A stretch of 64,000 nt of DNA, taken from the NCBI GenBank assembly GCA_038501785.1, contig JBAMJR010000170.1, positions 6,770,501-6,834,500 of the forward strand, given 5' to 3'. Source of the DNA: Myoxocephalus aenaeus (lineage: Eukaryota > Chordata > Actinopteri > Perciformes > Cottidae). The notes below the pieces were generated by a model. That model saw nothing but the letters and a program-made list of their open reading frames with translations. It made no database searches and had not been told where the DNA came from. This document shows positions 46,395 through 58,197 of this stretch, piece after piece (the stretch's first letter is position 1; each line of letters opens with the position of its first letter). Made by a program: the position numbers and the translations under genes.

Positions 46395-46465
46395 TTTTGT
46401 TTTTGTGGCTCAAGGTGCGGCCAGGCCCCCTGGCCTTCTATTGGCCGGCCGCCACTGGTCCCAGC

Positions 46466-47395
46466 AATTGTTTGCTTCTAACTTCGTTTAACCTGTGTTT
46501 GTTTACCTAAGCCTCAAGTTCACTGCCCCTCTATGGATCCCCTGTGGCCTGCCTCAATGACCCAACCTGCTACCAGCCTGCCTCCCTGCCAACACCTCTC
46601 CAGCCTGCCACTCAGCTCACACGGCCTGTCCAGCCTTCATTCAACGTTTTGGCCCCTGGTTCTTTCCAATAAACAACTGTGAACTACTGCTCTGTCTGTA
46701 TTCTGCTCTTGGGTCCAGCTCTACACGAACATGACATTGTTGAACTTGGTCAATAGTCACATGGATGGTGTGCTTTAATTACTTCCTTAGCAGTTAGAAA
46801 GCTACACAAAGGATCTACTTGCGTGTAAGAAAAGAGGATGCTGTATGACCAATTAAAGCTGAGCGATAAGTATGCAGCATGGAAATGTGCATTTCCTCCG
46901 ACCGCTGGGCATGTTGCTCAGTGCCAGCAGGCTGGTGGCGCAATGCCCTTGAACTCAGGACAAAAGCAACACTCCTAACATGAGGTGGCATCACTCACAG
47001 TCCCCCCAAAAAGGGACACTGACCAAGGGTCGATATTTGACATTTTGGGAGTAATAATGTGTTTATAAATGTAACAATCACTGTGTGAAACTTCCTGATC
47101 AATGTTATAATACTAAATTAGTTTACCTCTTGAATTTAACTTGAAATTGATTTAGTATCACCAAGGAAATGTTTGAAAGACAAGATTGTCATTTTTCATG
47201 ATTTGAAACCCATCTTTCTAGCATTTTCCCTCTTCCTAGTAAAAACAACCAGGATATTTTCTAAATTGTTCTCAAACAAGTGAGGGAGACTTTGTGTTGA
47301 CACTGTTAAAATATCCAAACTGTGATTTGTATATATTTCCTGTGTTTCTGTGTGGGCAGCAGATACTGCCAAGTAAACAAGGCTGTTATTAACTA
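46466..47395. other. LTR-like tail and shared spacer
   Basis: From about 46627 it matches 19640-20560 of unit 1. The stretch 46480-46740 with caataaacaactgtgaac looks like an LTR tail, possibly one LTR with 39930-40141 that the hAT split; a target duplication was not found. No gene. Confidence 0.45.
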
Positions 47396-48400
47396 TTAAA
47401 CACTTCACGGCAGGGGCTGCAAAAAAAAAAAAAAACACACACACACTTACAAAAAGATACACAAATGCAAGTAAGTTGGAGTGTGGGAGAGTCACAGTGC
47501 AGAGTCAGGGGCATCCAGTCACAGTGAAATTAGATCTCTCTCTCTCTCTCTCGCTCTCTCTCGCTGACCAGACAGATAAATGACTCAGTAAGCAGAGCGT
47601 GAGATAACCTGATTCAGCTAGAGACATCTGAAACCTCGAAACATGCGAATGTCCAATACTTTGAGCGGTTACAGAAATGGTTGTTTAGCTGAAAGGTATG
47701 GAGGACCGGAAATGCCTTAAGTATAAATAAATAAATGCAGGAATAAATACAGAAATAAATAAATAAATGCTTAAATAAATGTATAAATAAATAAATAAAT
47801 GCTTAAATAAATGTATAAATAAATAAATACAGGAATAAATACATAAATGCTTAAATAAATGTATAAATAAATAAATAAATACAGGAATATATAAATATAA
47901 GTCATACCTAAACAGGACATCATTAAATAAATATTTCTACATTTCTGTATTTATTCATTTATTTATGCCCGTATTTATACATTTATTTATGCCTTGTATT
48001 TCTGTGTCCTTGTATGCAAATGAGCTGGGGTGGGCCGAACCTCTATCTAAAGCATGATTGGTCACAGAAGTGTGATCGCTCCTGGTATGTTGTGCTCTAC
48101 TACTTCTGCCTTGCACATGTTGTTGAAGTTGGCAAGCTTAGCTAACTGTTAGCAGAAGTCCGGATTTTCAATGCCCTGTCCGGCGTGGCATCAAGCCGGA
48201 CGCGTATTTGTCCTCCTTTTTGCATACCTGCAAACTTGTCACCTTACGGCGAAATTCGCCGTTTTGAAATCAAAATATGTGATCTGGCCGGCCAGCGTTT
48301 CTGAGATTGGAGTGAGACACAGAGAAAATCTTATGTTGTGATCTTCGTAATAGAAGATCTTTGATGAGTCTTGGCCAATCAGCGTTAAGATGTCTCCAGC
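47396..48400. other. Spacer with AAATA minisatellite, no gene recognised
   Basis: 47396-47715 holds an A-run and a short TC run. 48000-48400 has no supported feature. Confidence 0.35.
47720..47960. repeat. AAATA-rich minisatellite
   Basis: Repeated ataaataaatgc and aggaataaatac words, with an inverted counterpart (tatttattcatttatttatgc) at 47948-48000, so the array can fold back on itself. Confidence 0.75.
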
Positions 48401-48930
48401 GGCCGTTTCTCAATACGCGTTCTTCTCTGTACTTGATGAGGAAACACACAACTGAAAGTTGACGTTCTCTGAATACTACTGTTGTTGAGTCACAAGATGT
48501 ACTTTTAGGATGTTTTCAGGCGAGAAGTTAGTTGTTTAAGCATCAAATCTGTGATCGGTTATTCAAGAATCAGCCGACTTAAAAAGATACGGCGACGAGT
48601 TGAGGTCCTGCTCGCGTGACCGTGAGTCCCGTCTGCACCGGGCCGTCAGCGCTCTGCTGCCCGCCGAGAGCAGCCTGATCCCGGCAGGACTTTTTGAAAT
48701 GATCCGCTAACTCCGGTTTCTCCGTAGCAGTTAAACATGAGATATAATTCTGTTTTGAGGGTCTAACGAGCAATCTTTATTAGTTTATTATTTATTCACA
48801 GTAACGTTACATCAGTTTAACGGAGGGAAAGGTTAAGATTCATAACTTAAGATTTTAATTGAACTTTTACTTTGAACTACAGCGGTGTTTTATTACTTTT
48901 TACCAAATTGATTGCAATTATATAAAAATA
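48401..48930. mobile_element. Second copy of the GGCCGTTTCTCAAT element, truncated
   Basis: It starts with the same terminus as 20582, and from about 48438 it matches 20830-21290. The right terminus is absent. It lies at the equivalent place in unit 2. Confidence 0.55.
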
Positions 48931-50640
48931 TAATATATAATATAATAAATAAAAAAGTATATATATATATATAAAACAATACATAACAAAAATACATATT
49001 AATTCATTGTTAATTACAATTAATAATTACATAATAATATATTACATATATATTACATATACATATACAAAATAAAAATACATATTAATTAGTTGATAAA
49101 GCAGGGTATGCTCCAAGGCAGGGGTGGCCAACCAGTCAGAGACTAAGAGCCACATTTTTTACTGTGTTACCGCAAAGAGTTACATCATACACATGGGCAC
49201 ACATGAACATCACCCCATCTTTTCCTCACACACACAGACCTCTGCTCAGCCAGATTTATTGTAAATGTCACACACCAACATGATAATGACAGAAATTGAC
49301 TCCAACAGTACTAAGACCACAGGCCAGTCCTTTTCAACAATGAACATTGTGTGCACTGTCTCACACACACAAACTCTCAGTTCAACCAAGTCCACAAACA
49401 AAAATATAATAATTTACAATAGCGTTTTTCTTTTACTATGCATGTTGCTTAGTGGGACTTCTGGCATTCCTTGCCTTGAATAATCCTCTTCAAATCTGGC
49501 TTGTATTCCGTTGTTGCCACTCGAAGCAATTCTTTCACATGGGCAGGCACGTGCACAGATAGACCCCCTAGTGGTGCTCAACCTGCCCTTTTGCCCTGGA
49601 TGAGAAAAGTGCCCCTTCTGCTGGAGCCCAATTGTTTTCTTCATTCATCAGTATTTAAGAATAAAAATGACTCTCTCTGTCATCAATTCCCCCCAAATGT
49701 GTTTTGATATCTGACCGGGCATTTATTTGAGTTCTTGTGAGAATTTCGCCCCGACAGCCCCTCCTCCCCCCCCCCCCCCCCCTCCTCCTCCACGTAGTGC
49801 TCATGCAGTGCTGAGCGCTAAACGGGTGCAGCTAACAGGTAATGACGTGTTTGTGCAATCCCCCGACGTTGTTTGGTGATAAATTAACCACAACATTAGC
49901 GCCGCTGAAAACATTACGTCGCAACTGGTCCGACGTTTCCTAAAAAATAAACAAACTAAAGCCTTGTCCAGCTGTTTACTGACGTTTGTCATGTTTAATG
50001 GAGAGAGGGAGAGATATACAGGCAGGCATCTTCTTTGTGTTGTCGTATGAATGCCGTTTAGACAATTTCGAAAGTATGTTGAATTTATGTTCATAAATGT
50101 CACGAGAATTCACAGCTAGAAACTGTAATGGGAATTTAATTAACCTTATCAATCTCCTTTAGAGAAAACAAATGCGATGTGAAACACTTAAATGTCTTTA
50201 AGTATTTATTAAACAGAAACTTGTAATAATTCAATTGAATGGGCAGAGCTCGTCACCACAGATGGCTCGGAGGTCTGACCCGGAAAAATAGTTCAACATG
50301 AGTTTTATACATCAACAATTATTATTGAAATGTTTGCCCTTTCCCCCCTCCCCCCCCCCCTGCTCCTCCTCGCAGTGTCCTCCTTCCCTCCAGACAAGCC
50401 TTGATGCTGTCTGGAGGATGTTGTTTGGCTGCGGCCCTGAGAGCAAGAGTGAGAGCACAGAAAGAAAACAAAACGAAAAGAACAAAAACAATACCGAAAT
50501 CAACCTGTTATTGCTTCACACGGATGGCGCTGATGAGACTGGGTCAAGATGAACTGAACTCTCCTCTCAGAGTGCAGCTACACATTTAAGAATAAAGCAC
50601 TTATGATAAATTTCCACCACAGAAACAATTTACAAAAATG
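48931..50640. other. Unit 2 spacer, repeat ends only
   Basis: A hAT-type terminus caggggtggccaacca lies at 49122 without a recognised partner. A C-run is at 49768-49785. Frames up to 100 aa have no signatures. Confidence 0.35.
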
Positions 50641-50648
50641 CGATTAAC

Positions 50649-50846
50649 TTGGCATTCATCCTCTGCATGGAAATCACCACCCCAGCATTTGAAGTCACTG
50701 CTCTTGCATCAAATGCTCTGCAAGAAGAAAGCCTGGACCACTCCACAGCCTACAAGCTAACTGATGGTGTAATTCACACAATACAAGCATTGAGGTGTGA
50801 GGAGAAGTTTGCCGAAATATTTCAAGGTGCGTCAGAGAAGCTGTGA
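50649..50846 (+). pseudogene. hAT transposase fragment (ZMYM1/DUF4371-like)
   Basis: A 65-codon frame contains ALASNALQEESLDHSTAYKL, then ALRCEEKFAEIFQGA. This resembles the alpha-helical region between RNase H halves in hAT transposases and ZMYM1-like proteins (pattern: long list of residues around 'LQ...LD...A..L...T...L...R..E.F..I'). No catalytic motif is present. The family call is tentative. Confidence 0.4.
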
Positions 50847-50849
50847 CTA

Positions 50850-52550
50850 GCGGGGCTTTCAAACAGTCCGTCTCCACAGTCCTCCATAGGTTTGAAGTGT
50901 TCAGTGAATCTCTCCACCAAGAGTACTGGACTTTGACATTTCACCTGCAACTGTAAAGTCATAATTATCACATTATCATGCAAGGCAAAAAATACAACTC
51001 CACCTGTTATTGTTTTCCTCTACTTCTTGTCATTTATTAGAATTAACGTCACACAGACGGCCCTGTCACACAGTCAGAGCTTGTCAATATCCACAATAAG
51101 ACTATTAGTGTAACAGAAGCTCCAGAGAGGTCCATCTAGTGGTTGAATGGCTTATCTTAAATCAATTATTGTATGTTTTAAATTAAAGGAATGTATGCAT
51201 ACATCTCAGAAAACTGTTAAAAATACACAACACATCACAATACTACAAACAAAACTGAAGGTCTAGGGTGCATTTATTACATGTTTGATTCATTGCTTCA
51301 TTGCATTACACTTTAGAACGCATACCATGCAGTGAGATTAAGTATGCATGTGGTGGAAAGTAACTTTACTTATATAACTACAATTTTGAGGTACTTTACC
51401 TGAGTATTTTTGGATACTAAATACTTCAGAAGAAAATAATGTACTTTTTTTTTCTCTACTACATTTCAGACAGGATAGATTTGTTTAGAATTTAACAATG
51501 ATTTATTACAATTGCATAACATGTGCAAAGTCTTTGGCAATTGGACCTAAACATAGGATAATCAAGGCGTAGTGATGCTGAGGTCTGATAAGGCAGAATC
51601 CCCCCAGAGTCCAGACACTTGTGGTGGTGGTGGTGGTGAAGAAGGGAGTTGCCGCAATCCAATGAAGAATGAGGCGCTTGATGGATGCTGATTGGAGGAG
51701 CCGGGGGTGGAGGAGGGTCACAACTGTTACGAGCTGAAATGACAACTGACAGCAACCGAGAGAAGAACCTATTTAAAAGTTTGGAACTGAAATTAAATAT
51801 GACAATGTAAAGTACAAATGCAATTATTCTGTCTCAGCAATGGTAATGTTACCAGTTTTACATTGGGATTTGTGTTATGAAACATGGTGCGGTGTATTCC
51901 ATTCATGAAATATGCTTTAAAAATAAATCTAAAAGAAAATTAACAGCTTTTTGCAACTGTATGAATTCTGAACACAAGATGGCGACCTTATACTTCCCAG
52001 AGAAATATATTGTTTGTTTTTTACTCGGGTAAAAACAAAAATCTTAAACTTTTACTTTACTAATTGTTTTGTTAAAAAATGGCTTCGCCTCCATCACTGC
52101 CACCATTGTCTGGAAAGAGCGTCTCGCGCCCCCCCCCCCACCCTGTTGCATAAAGTTACACAACTAAGCAACTACTAACGGATGTGGGTTCATTTAGCCT
52201 TCAAAATAAACTTATGAAATACATTTAAAAAAACAGCTGCCATTATTTCAAGTCAGCAAGCTGATCTGTGCGTTATTTGTAGTATATTATTTTCAGTGAT
52301 GGCAAAAGCTATCTATTGACATTTTACTGTACTCATATTCCAAAAGCTACTGATTGATAATATTTGCCCTCACGAGAGTATGTTTGATATTACAAATAAT
52401 AATTCAAACATTGTATAATGCGGTGTCCATATGCTTTTGAACCCAACTATCACAAAACGGCAAAGATAAAACATAATTGTCTGTACAAAGGGAAGTTTAT
52501 TACTTTTCATCATTGGCAGTTTTTACATATCCAGTATAACAAATCAACTA
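50850..52550. other. Spacer, no gene recognised
   Basis: It includes a GGT triplet run (51622-51640) and C-run (52129-52140). Nothing else supported. Confidence 0.3.
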
Positions 52551-52557
52551 TTTACAA

Positions 52558-54300
52558 TCATACAATCACAAAACACATTCTGTCCTTAGTCCCTCGTCTC
52601 AGATGAGAAGAAAAAAAACACCCCAAAAAAATCACGTTTGACAAAGAAAGATTACAGTTCAGTTGAGGTGGGCTGAAGTGCGGTCGGGGCTCTCCTTGAG
52701 CGTGCGTAGCAGAGTCTCTCATATTTAATTTGGAGGGCGCTGAGAGTTTTAAGCTCCCTAGATCTGTGTATTCCCGTTGCAGGTGGTGCAGAGCCTTTGT
52801 GCTCTCATCCAGTGCATTTCTCTGCTGGTTGAGCTTGAGCTCAGTGTCACTGATGTGTCTGAGCTGAATGTTGGACTCCGCCAGCTGTCCCTGAAGCTTG
52901 GAGATGTCGGCCCGGGCTTTCTCTAGAGCCAAGGACAGTGTCTGCTTCTCCTCCAGGGTTTCAACCTGCCGGGGTCAAAGCTTCCTTGAGCTCAACGCAC
53001 TGCTTCTCACCCCTGGACTTTTCTTTGTTGAGAGCAGATGTGATCAGATCGGCTCTCTGCTGCATCTCTGGGACTCTTATCTTGTCCGTTTTTAAGGCAT
53101 CTTCAAGTTCTCCCCGTCTTGTCTTGCTCTCTGACTGCTGTTCTTTGATCCTGTTCTCAGAGATGGTATAATTTTTCTTTGACGTCATCTCTTCATGGCG
53201 CTCAGAGAGAGAGAGAGAGAGAGCAGTGTTTAGATCTGAATCTGTCATATTCGGTCTCCATGACGTGGCATTTCGCCCTGATGTCTGCATTCTCCATCCG
53301 TAAAGTCTGCATGTTGTGCATCAGACTCTCTGAGCCTGCAGATGCGTCTCTCAGCTGGTTGGAGGATTTCTAGACGTTCCACTAAAACCTGCTTTTTCAA
53401 GATCATCTATTCAATTCAATTCAGTTTATTTTATATAGCCCAACATCACAAATACAAGTTTGCCTCGGAGGGCTTTACAATCTGTACACATAACATCCCT
53501 GTCCCGGGACCTCACATCGGATCAGGAAAAACTCCCCTAGAAAGATAGTAAAAACCCTTTCACAGGGAAAAAAGGGAAGAAACCTGAGGGAGAGCAACAG
53601 AGGAGGATCCCTCTCCCCGGATGGACAGAAGCAATAGATGTCATGTGGCCAGAATGAATCTGATCAAAGCGCTTCTGCTCACTTCCGAGGGAAGACCTTA
53701 AGAATTTTTCGCCGTCCAGGCTCCTTTTCAAAGCCAGAGTCCTCTCAGAGAGCTCATTCTCTTGGATCTCGATAATTTCGAACGCTTTTAAGAACAGAGC
53801 CTTCTTCTTCTCAATGGCCTCATCATGTCTGCTGCAAGCTTCTCGGTCGTCCTGAAGCTGCATTCGGTGAAGTTCACATTCATCACATGGTTCATAGTCC
53901 CTCTGGAGTGAACTGTTTTTTGATCATTCCTCGTTGAGGTCTGAGGCCCACTGGTTCACTTCCTCCTGCAGTGCGGACACAATGGTGTTCTTGACTTCGA
54001 GGTCGCTTTGAAGTTTCTGTATGTTGATTTCGGCACAATTCACCAGATGACGCTTAGCTGATCTTTTTTTGTGCTGACAAGAGGACGCTTCCAGATCCTT
54101 CTGGAGCTTCTCAATCAACTTCTTGTCCTCTTCGATCTCTGCGGTCGTTGCGGCGGTTGCACCTTTCAGCTTTGCCTTGCTCCTCTGCTGATCTTTCTGG
54201 CACTTCTTGAGATCATCCACTTGGACCTTTAAGTGCTCCACCTCATCACGAAGGCTGTTTCTTTCACCTCGCTTGAGTCTCTTTTTCTTTCCGCTCTTGC
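52558..54300 (-). pseudogene. Coiled-coil protein, broken copy
   Basis: Four minus-strand frames (53924-54241, 53537-53863, 52961-53290, 52558-52932) encode charged, Leu-heptad coiled coil in a consistent order, such as SLRDEVEHLKVQVDDLKK, KKLIEKLQKDLEA, RSLDGEKFLRSS and ALEKARADISKLQGQLAESN. They are separated by stops, frameshifts and a dispersed repeat (53410-53650). The upstream end stops abruptly at 54300, where the duplicated fucosyltransferase segment begins. I do not recognise the parent gene; long cilium- or sperm-type coiled-coil proteins are candidates. Function is unknown and the copy cannot be expressed whole. Unit 1 lacks it. Confidence 0.6.
53410..53650. mobile_element. Dispersed fish repeat (ttcaattcagtttatttta type)
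   Basis: It begins with tcaattcaattcagtttatt and includes tatagcccaacatcacaaat and ggagggctttacaatctgta, a widely seen teleost retroelement-derived repeat. It interrupts the coiled-coil pseudogene. Confidence 0.65.
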
Positions 54301-54301
54301 T

Positions 54302-54982
54302 TCAGGGCTCCTGTACAGCACTTTATGACCTTTGTCTGTGATAAGTGCACTATTAATAAACTTTACTTCCTTCCATACTTACGGGTGCGATAAAGGTTGG
54401 TAGAGATAAGAGACCGCGAGATGCAGCCTCCGCCCACATGTGGAAACAATCAACACCATAAAGCGACAGTCTTTAGGCTCATTGTGCTGCTCGTTAAATG
54501 GACTTGATCACTGGTTCAAGATCAGTTGATTAAACTGTGTGACAGCATTTTTATTAAGGTTATTGTACCAAGTGTAACACATATCATTCATAACATGACA
54601 AATGTGAGTAAAATAAAGATATATTTATACAAATGTATATTTATAAGATTCATCGCTCACACCAATTGTCCAGATATGGTGATTTGGGTGTTTTGAGGTA
54701 AACTAATACCTTCAGCCTATGACTTCATAGGCTGAAGAAATTCTCCTACACTTTGCAAGCTAAATACACAATGTATTGTTGGATTATTATTAAAAAATGA
54801 ATAAAAAAAGATGAACGCAGGGCTGTTTGCAGGGCTCTTGGTTATGACATGTTTTGGAGCTACATTTAACCACGAGCGTAGCAAAAAAATGCACAGATTT
54901 TAATGGACAAAAAGTATTTCTCTGAATAGTTTCTGATTTGTGTTTTGAATCAGTTCAGAGGAGCAGTACATCAATAACAGCA
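54302..54982. other. 3' flank of type A, start of duplicated segment
   Basis: It matches 23376-24044 of unit 1 with few differences. Contains tcctgtacagcactttatgacc at its edge, which marks the breakpoint in both units. Likely holds the 3' UTR of the minus-strand type A gene. Confidence 0.5.
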
Positions 54983-56068
54983 TTAAAGTAACAACCACTT
55001 GTACAGATCAGGTACAACTCTGTACTCCTTGTTCATGCCAACGTGACGACAGGCCTGGCAGATAGCGTGTGCAAACTCATACTTCTCTTCAGTAAGATGA
55101 CGTCTTGCAGTATAGAATCGCCGCCAATTGAAGTATCTCATATAAGCCTCCTGATCCTTATCCAGGCCCAGGAGGAACTGAGCTAGTGCTAAGGCATTAG
55201 GAAAGTCGTTAACATGTATGAAGGATTCACCTGGGGCAAAGTCCTCATAGTTCCTTCTCGGTGGGCCCAAAACTATCGGCACAGTGCCAACTGCCAGAGG
55301 TCCATTGAACGTTTCTGTAATGTAATCTCTGTGAATTGAATTCTCAAAGGAAAGGTAGAATTTGCAGCTGCTAATAGTCAGGAAATAGTTCTCCCCTTTG
55401 GCAGAGTTGTGAAAAACATCCACCTTCATGTGTTTTATAAGCTCTCTGTAGTAGCTGTATCTCTCCCCTGATGTTGTGTCGAGGTTGTCGCTATCCACAA
55501 TCCAACAAAGCAATCGTTCCTTCTTGGGAAGTACGAAATCTTCACCTGAAGTCTTGTAAGTAAGTCGCCTGCGAACCTGAATATCTGCATCCTTCCTGTA
55601 GCTCAAGGTTAAGTTAAAAAGGCTTTGAATGCCTTCGATCCTGCGCGTGTTGTTCGGTGAGTCTGTGTTGAACCAGATCCACCTCTGAAACCTAGCTCTA
55701 GGTGAGGTGGGGAGGTTAGAGAGGTCATCCTGAATAGCTCTGTGAAACACCAAAACTGCATGAGCTCTGGAGTATAAAGATCTATCATCTGTGAGGTGGC
55801 AGCTGTCAATTTTGAAAAGCGTCTTACAGTCTTGAAGATCAAACCTTTTGTTTTCAGGCCAAAACCACAGCAGCATTACAGGCTTGTCTGTCTGTTGTTT
55901 CACTGCCGAGCTGTTCGCCTGCTTTGTCAGCCGTCCTGAATGAGCCGGGGGAAGATGACATTTTGGAGCTGGAGATGACTGGAGATACTGTAAAACCAGG
56001 ACTATGATTCCAGCCAGCAGGAGAATCGCTGTCAGGGTGGCTCGTAAAACATAAAAGACTGATGCCAT
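54983..56068 (-). CDS. Alpha-1,3-fucosyltransferase (FUT9-like, type A)
   Basis: A single-exon gene of 361 codons for a GT10 family type II membrane protein. The anchor is at residues 8-30 with a proline-rich stem after it. The GT10 core starts at VMLLWFWP (64-71), with HR at 109-110. The N-glycan sites are N52, N139 and N152. The donor block FYLSFENSIHRDYITE (237-252), VPIVLGPPRRNYEDF and the C-terminal Cys-rich ICQAC are present. Two positions differ from type B and from FUT9. The predicted catalytic Glu in WIWF-x-x-ESP is Asp (residue 136). The Lys after ITE, which in FUT9 helps hold GDP-fucose, is Thr (residue 253). The ATG context is strong (A at -3, G at +4). Intact in frame and kept full length, but enzyme activity is uncertain. 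The unit 1 copy is a pseudogene. Confidence 0.93.
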   Translation of the reverse strand: MASVFYVLRATLTAILLLAGIIVLVLQYLQSSPAPKCHLPPAHSGRLTKQANSSAVKQQTDKPVMLLWFWPENKRFDLQDCKTLFKIDSCHLTDDRSLYSRAHAVLVFHRAIQDDLSNLPTSPRARFQRWIWFNTDSPNNTRRIEGIQSLFNLTLSYRKDADIQVRRRLTYKTSGEDFVLPKKERLLCWIVDSDNLDTTSGERYSYYRELIKHMKVDVFHNSAKGENYFLTISSCKFYLSFENSIHRDYITETFNGPLAVGTVPIVLGPPRRNYEDFAPGESFIHVNDFPNALALAQFLLGLDKDQEAYMRYFNWRRFYTARRHLTEEKYEFAHAICQACRHVGMNKEYRVVPDLYKWLLL

Positions 56069-57880
56069 ATTAAACCTGCAAGGAGAGAGGAATTGTCAAA
56101 ATCATTGGCAACGCATTCAGTTATTTGTTAAATTATCAAAGAAGTAGACTAACAAAGTTTAACGAAGTCTAAACTGTTAGTAATACATTAATAATCCAAA
56201 CATAATGGCCTAACATGACTGAACATAGTTAAATGCACATGGCTTGCAGTGTTTTAATATCAACATTATGACAGAAATCAGGAGTAGTAGTTTTGAAGCA
56301 TGCCATATTATGTATCTTTGTATTTAAACGTATTAGCATTAACACAACAGACTCAGACTGCGCGCTGTTAATTGTTCTGTATTATGTGCTGCAGCTGTAG
56401 CGCTTTTTGAAAGCTATAACGTTAATGTACTGGGCGGTTCACATGTTTATTCTAAAGAGCGTGGGAAATGCCAGCCATGCTGTTGCAGCTTCAGTCGTGT
56501 GGATGTGAAGAGAGTCATGTGATCCGTGGTCAATAGATCGTCTCTCATAAGGGACCTCCCTAGTACGGCGTCAGTGGTGGAGGTGACGAGTTGACCAACT
56601 GCCTCATAACGGATCATGGAAATATTAAATAGCAAATAAATACTTTTTTAAATTTTGTTTATGTAATTCGATGAATGTAAACAAATGTAACGGAGCAAAC
56701 GTAATGATTTTTCTCCCCCAAAAAGAATTGAGTAAGAGTACAAAAGTAGGTTGCATTAAAATTACTGACAAGTTCAATTTACTCAAAGTACAAAGTAGCC
56801 TGTATTAAACAGAATAAATGTAAGCTCTTACTACCCACAGCTGATGTACATGTAGCATGTAAAGACAATTGGATGGTTATGGTTATTGTGTTAGCAAATG
56901 TATATTACCCGCTGTATGACAAAAATGACAAATATTGTAAAACAGAACTTGTCTATTAATCATGTATTCTTGCAAGAAGAGGCACAGTTATACAGAGTCT
57001 CAAGGAGTCTGTAGAAGTGAGCACTAAAGAGAAGAAGTCACATACAGGAGTTATAGGGAGTGGCCAGGATGGCGCTGTATTAGATCATGGTGCTTTAGGC
57101 CGTGGCAGACAAAATTAATGCTAGGTCAGCTTTGTTAAAAGCAGTGGCGGGCCGTGGATTTTGACCTACGGTCCCCATAAGTACTTTATTACTTAACAAC
57201 AGGTAAGAGGATGTGCATGCTACTAAGGCAGCTGCTGCATAAACCCACCCAATGCAAGCAGTGATAGTATGCACAATAATAGCTTGTATACCAGTTCACT
57301 TCAGTAAGAATATAACATACAACTAAGTATAAAAAATTGCCATTACACTTCAACATTTTCAAGTTTGTTTGGATGCAAATGTGCATAATTGCACTGCAAA
57401 CTGTTCCTCGAATAAAAATGTAAAACAGGTGAAACATTTTGTCAAAATACTTGCGTGTCCCTTTAGAGCAGGTGAGTGTGTAGATATTCTGCAGGACCCA
57501 AAATTAAGCTGCTCTGACAAGTAAAACAAGGTATGTAAACGGTGTGGCTTTTCTCTCATCCTTTCGGCTATCCATTCAGATGTGAGATTTTACTGAGGCT
57601 CCACCTAATCATTAGCAATAACAAATACTGGGTTAGATGTCAGACTCAGCAGTCATTAAAACATCTTTGAAACAATTTATTTTCATTAAAGTTGAGTTTT
57701 TTATTGCAATGCATTTTTGAAAATGATATGTTGAAACATTCAAAATTCCTCGAGTAGCTTTGTATTTAGTCTTTATTTGACAACAACGTTGTTGATCAGT
57801 ACAAAGATCCAAGATGTTGTTACCTTTTTATAAATGACCTGAATCAGTTACATTCCCATATATGAGCGTTACATAATAGC
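56069..57880. other. Duplicated flank of type A; empty Tc1/mariner site
   Basis: It matches 24827-26378 and 27671-27850. At 57610-57640 the sequence is continuous across a single TA where unit 1 carries the Tc1/mariner insertion. A lone hAT-like terminus is at 57144. No gene. Confidence 0.55.
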
Positions 57881-58197
57881 GGGCTGAAAGATCACTGCAG
57901 ACCCCTCACACCCTGGACACAAGCTGTTCCAACTCCTCCCCTCTGGTAGGCGCTACAGAGCACTGTATGCCAAAACCACCAGACACAGGAACATCTTATT
58001 TCCACTGTCTGTCACTCTGATGAACAATTAATCAGACACCTCCATCTGCACTATCTGCACTTTTTTGACTACTGTTGTCTTTAATGTCTTTTTTTGTCTT
58101 TTTTATATTTATCTTGTTTATTGTATAAGTGAAACTGGAGTCAAATTCCATGTATGTGTAAACTTACATGGCCATTAAAGCTGATTCTGATTCTAAT
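57881..58197 (+). mobile_element. 3' fragment of a CR1/L2-type LINE, unit 2 only
   Basis: It matches 21640-21976: the ORF2 tail plus 3' UTR ending gctgattctgattct. The surrounding sequence aligns to unit 1 at about 27850-27880 without it. 5'-truncated; no clear target duplication. Confidence 0.7.

Larger units (their letters stand above)
40142..46457. mobile_element. hAT-family element, 6.3 kb, with nested insertions
   Basis: Termini CAGTGGTGGCTAG (40142) and GGCCGCCACTG (ending 46457) are flanked by the perfect 8-bp duplication GTCCCAGC (40134-40141 and 46458-46465). The ends and the 46020-46440 region match the element at 2799-5503 in inverted orientation. Inside are a hAT at 43470-45112, a repeat at about 40388-41462 and a perfect palindrome at 42165-42202. 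No transposase frame was recognised. Confidence 0.8.

Noticed and set aside
47720..48000. Possible CRISPR-like regular repeats
   Set aside because: AAATA minisatellite of variable period without unique spacers; the genome is eukaryotic.
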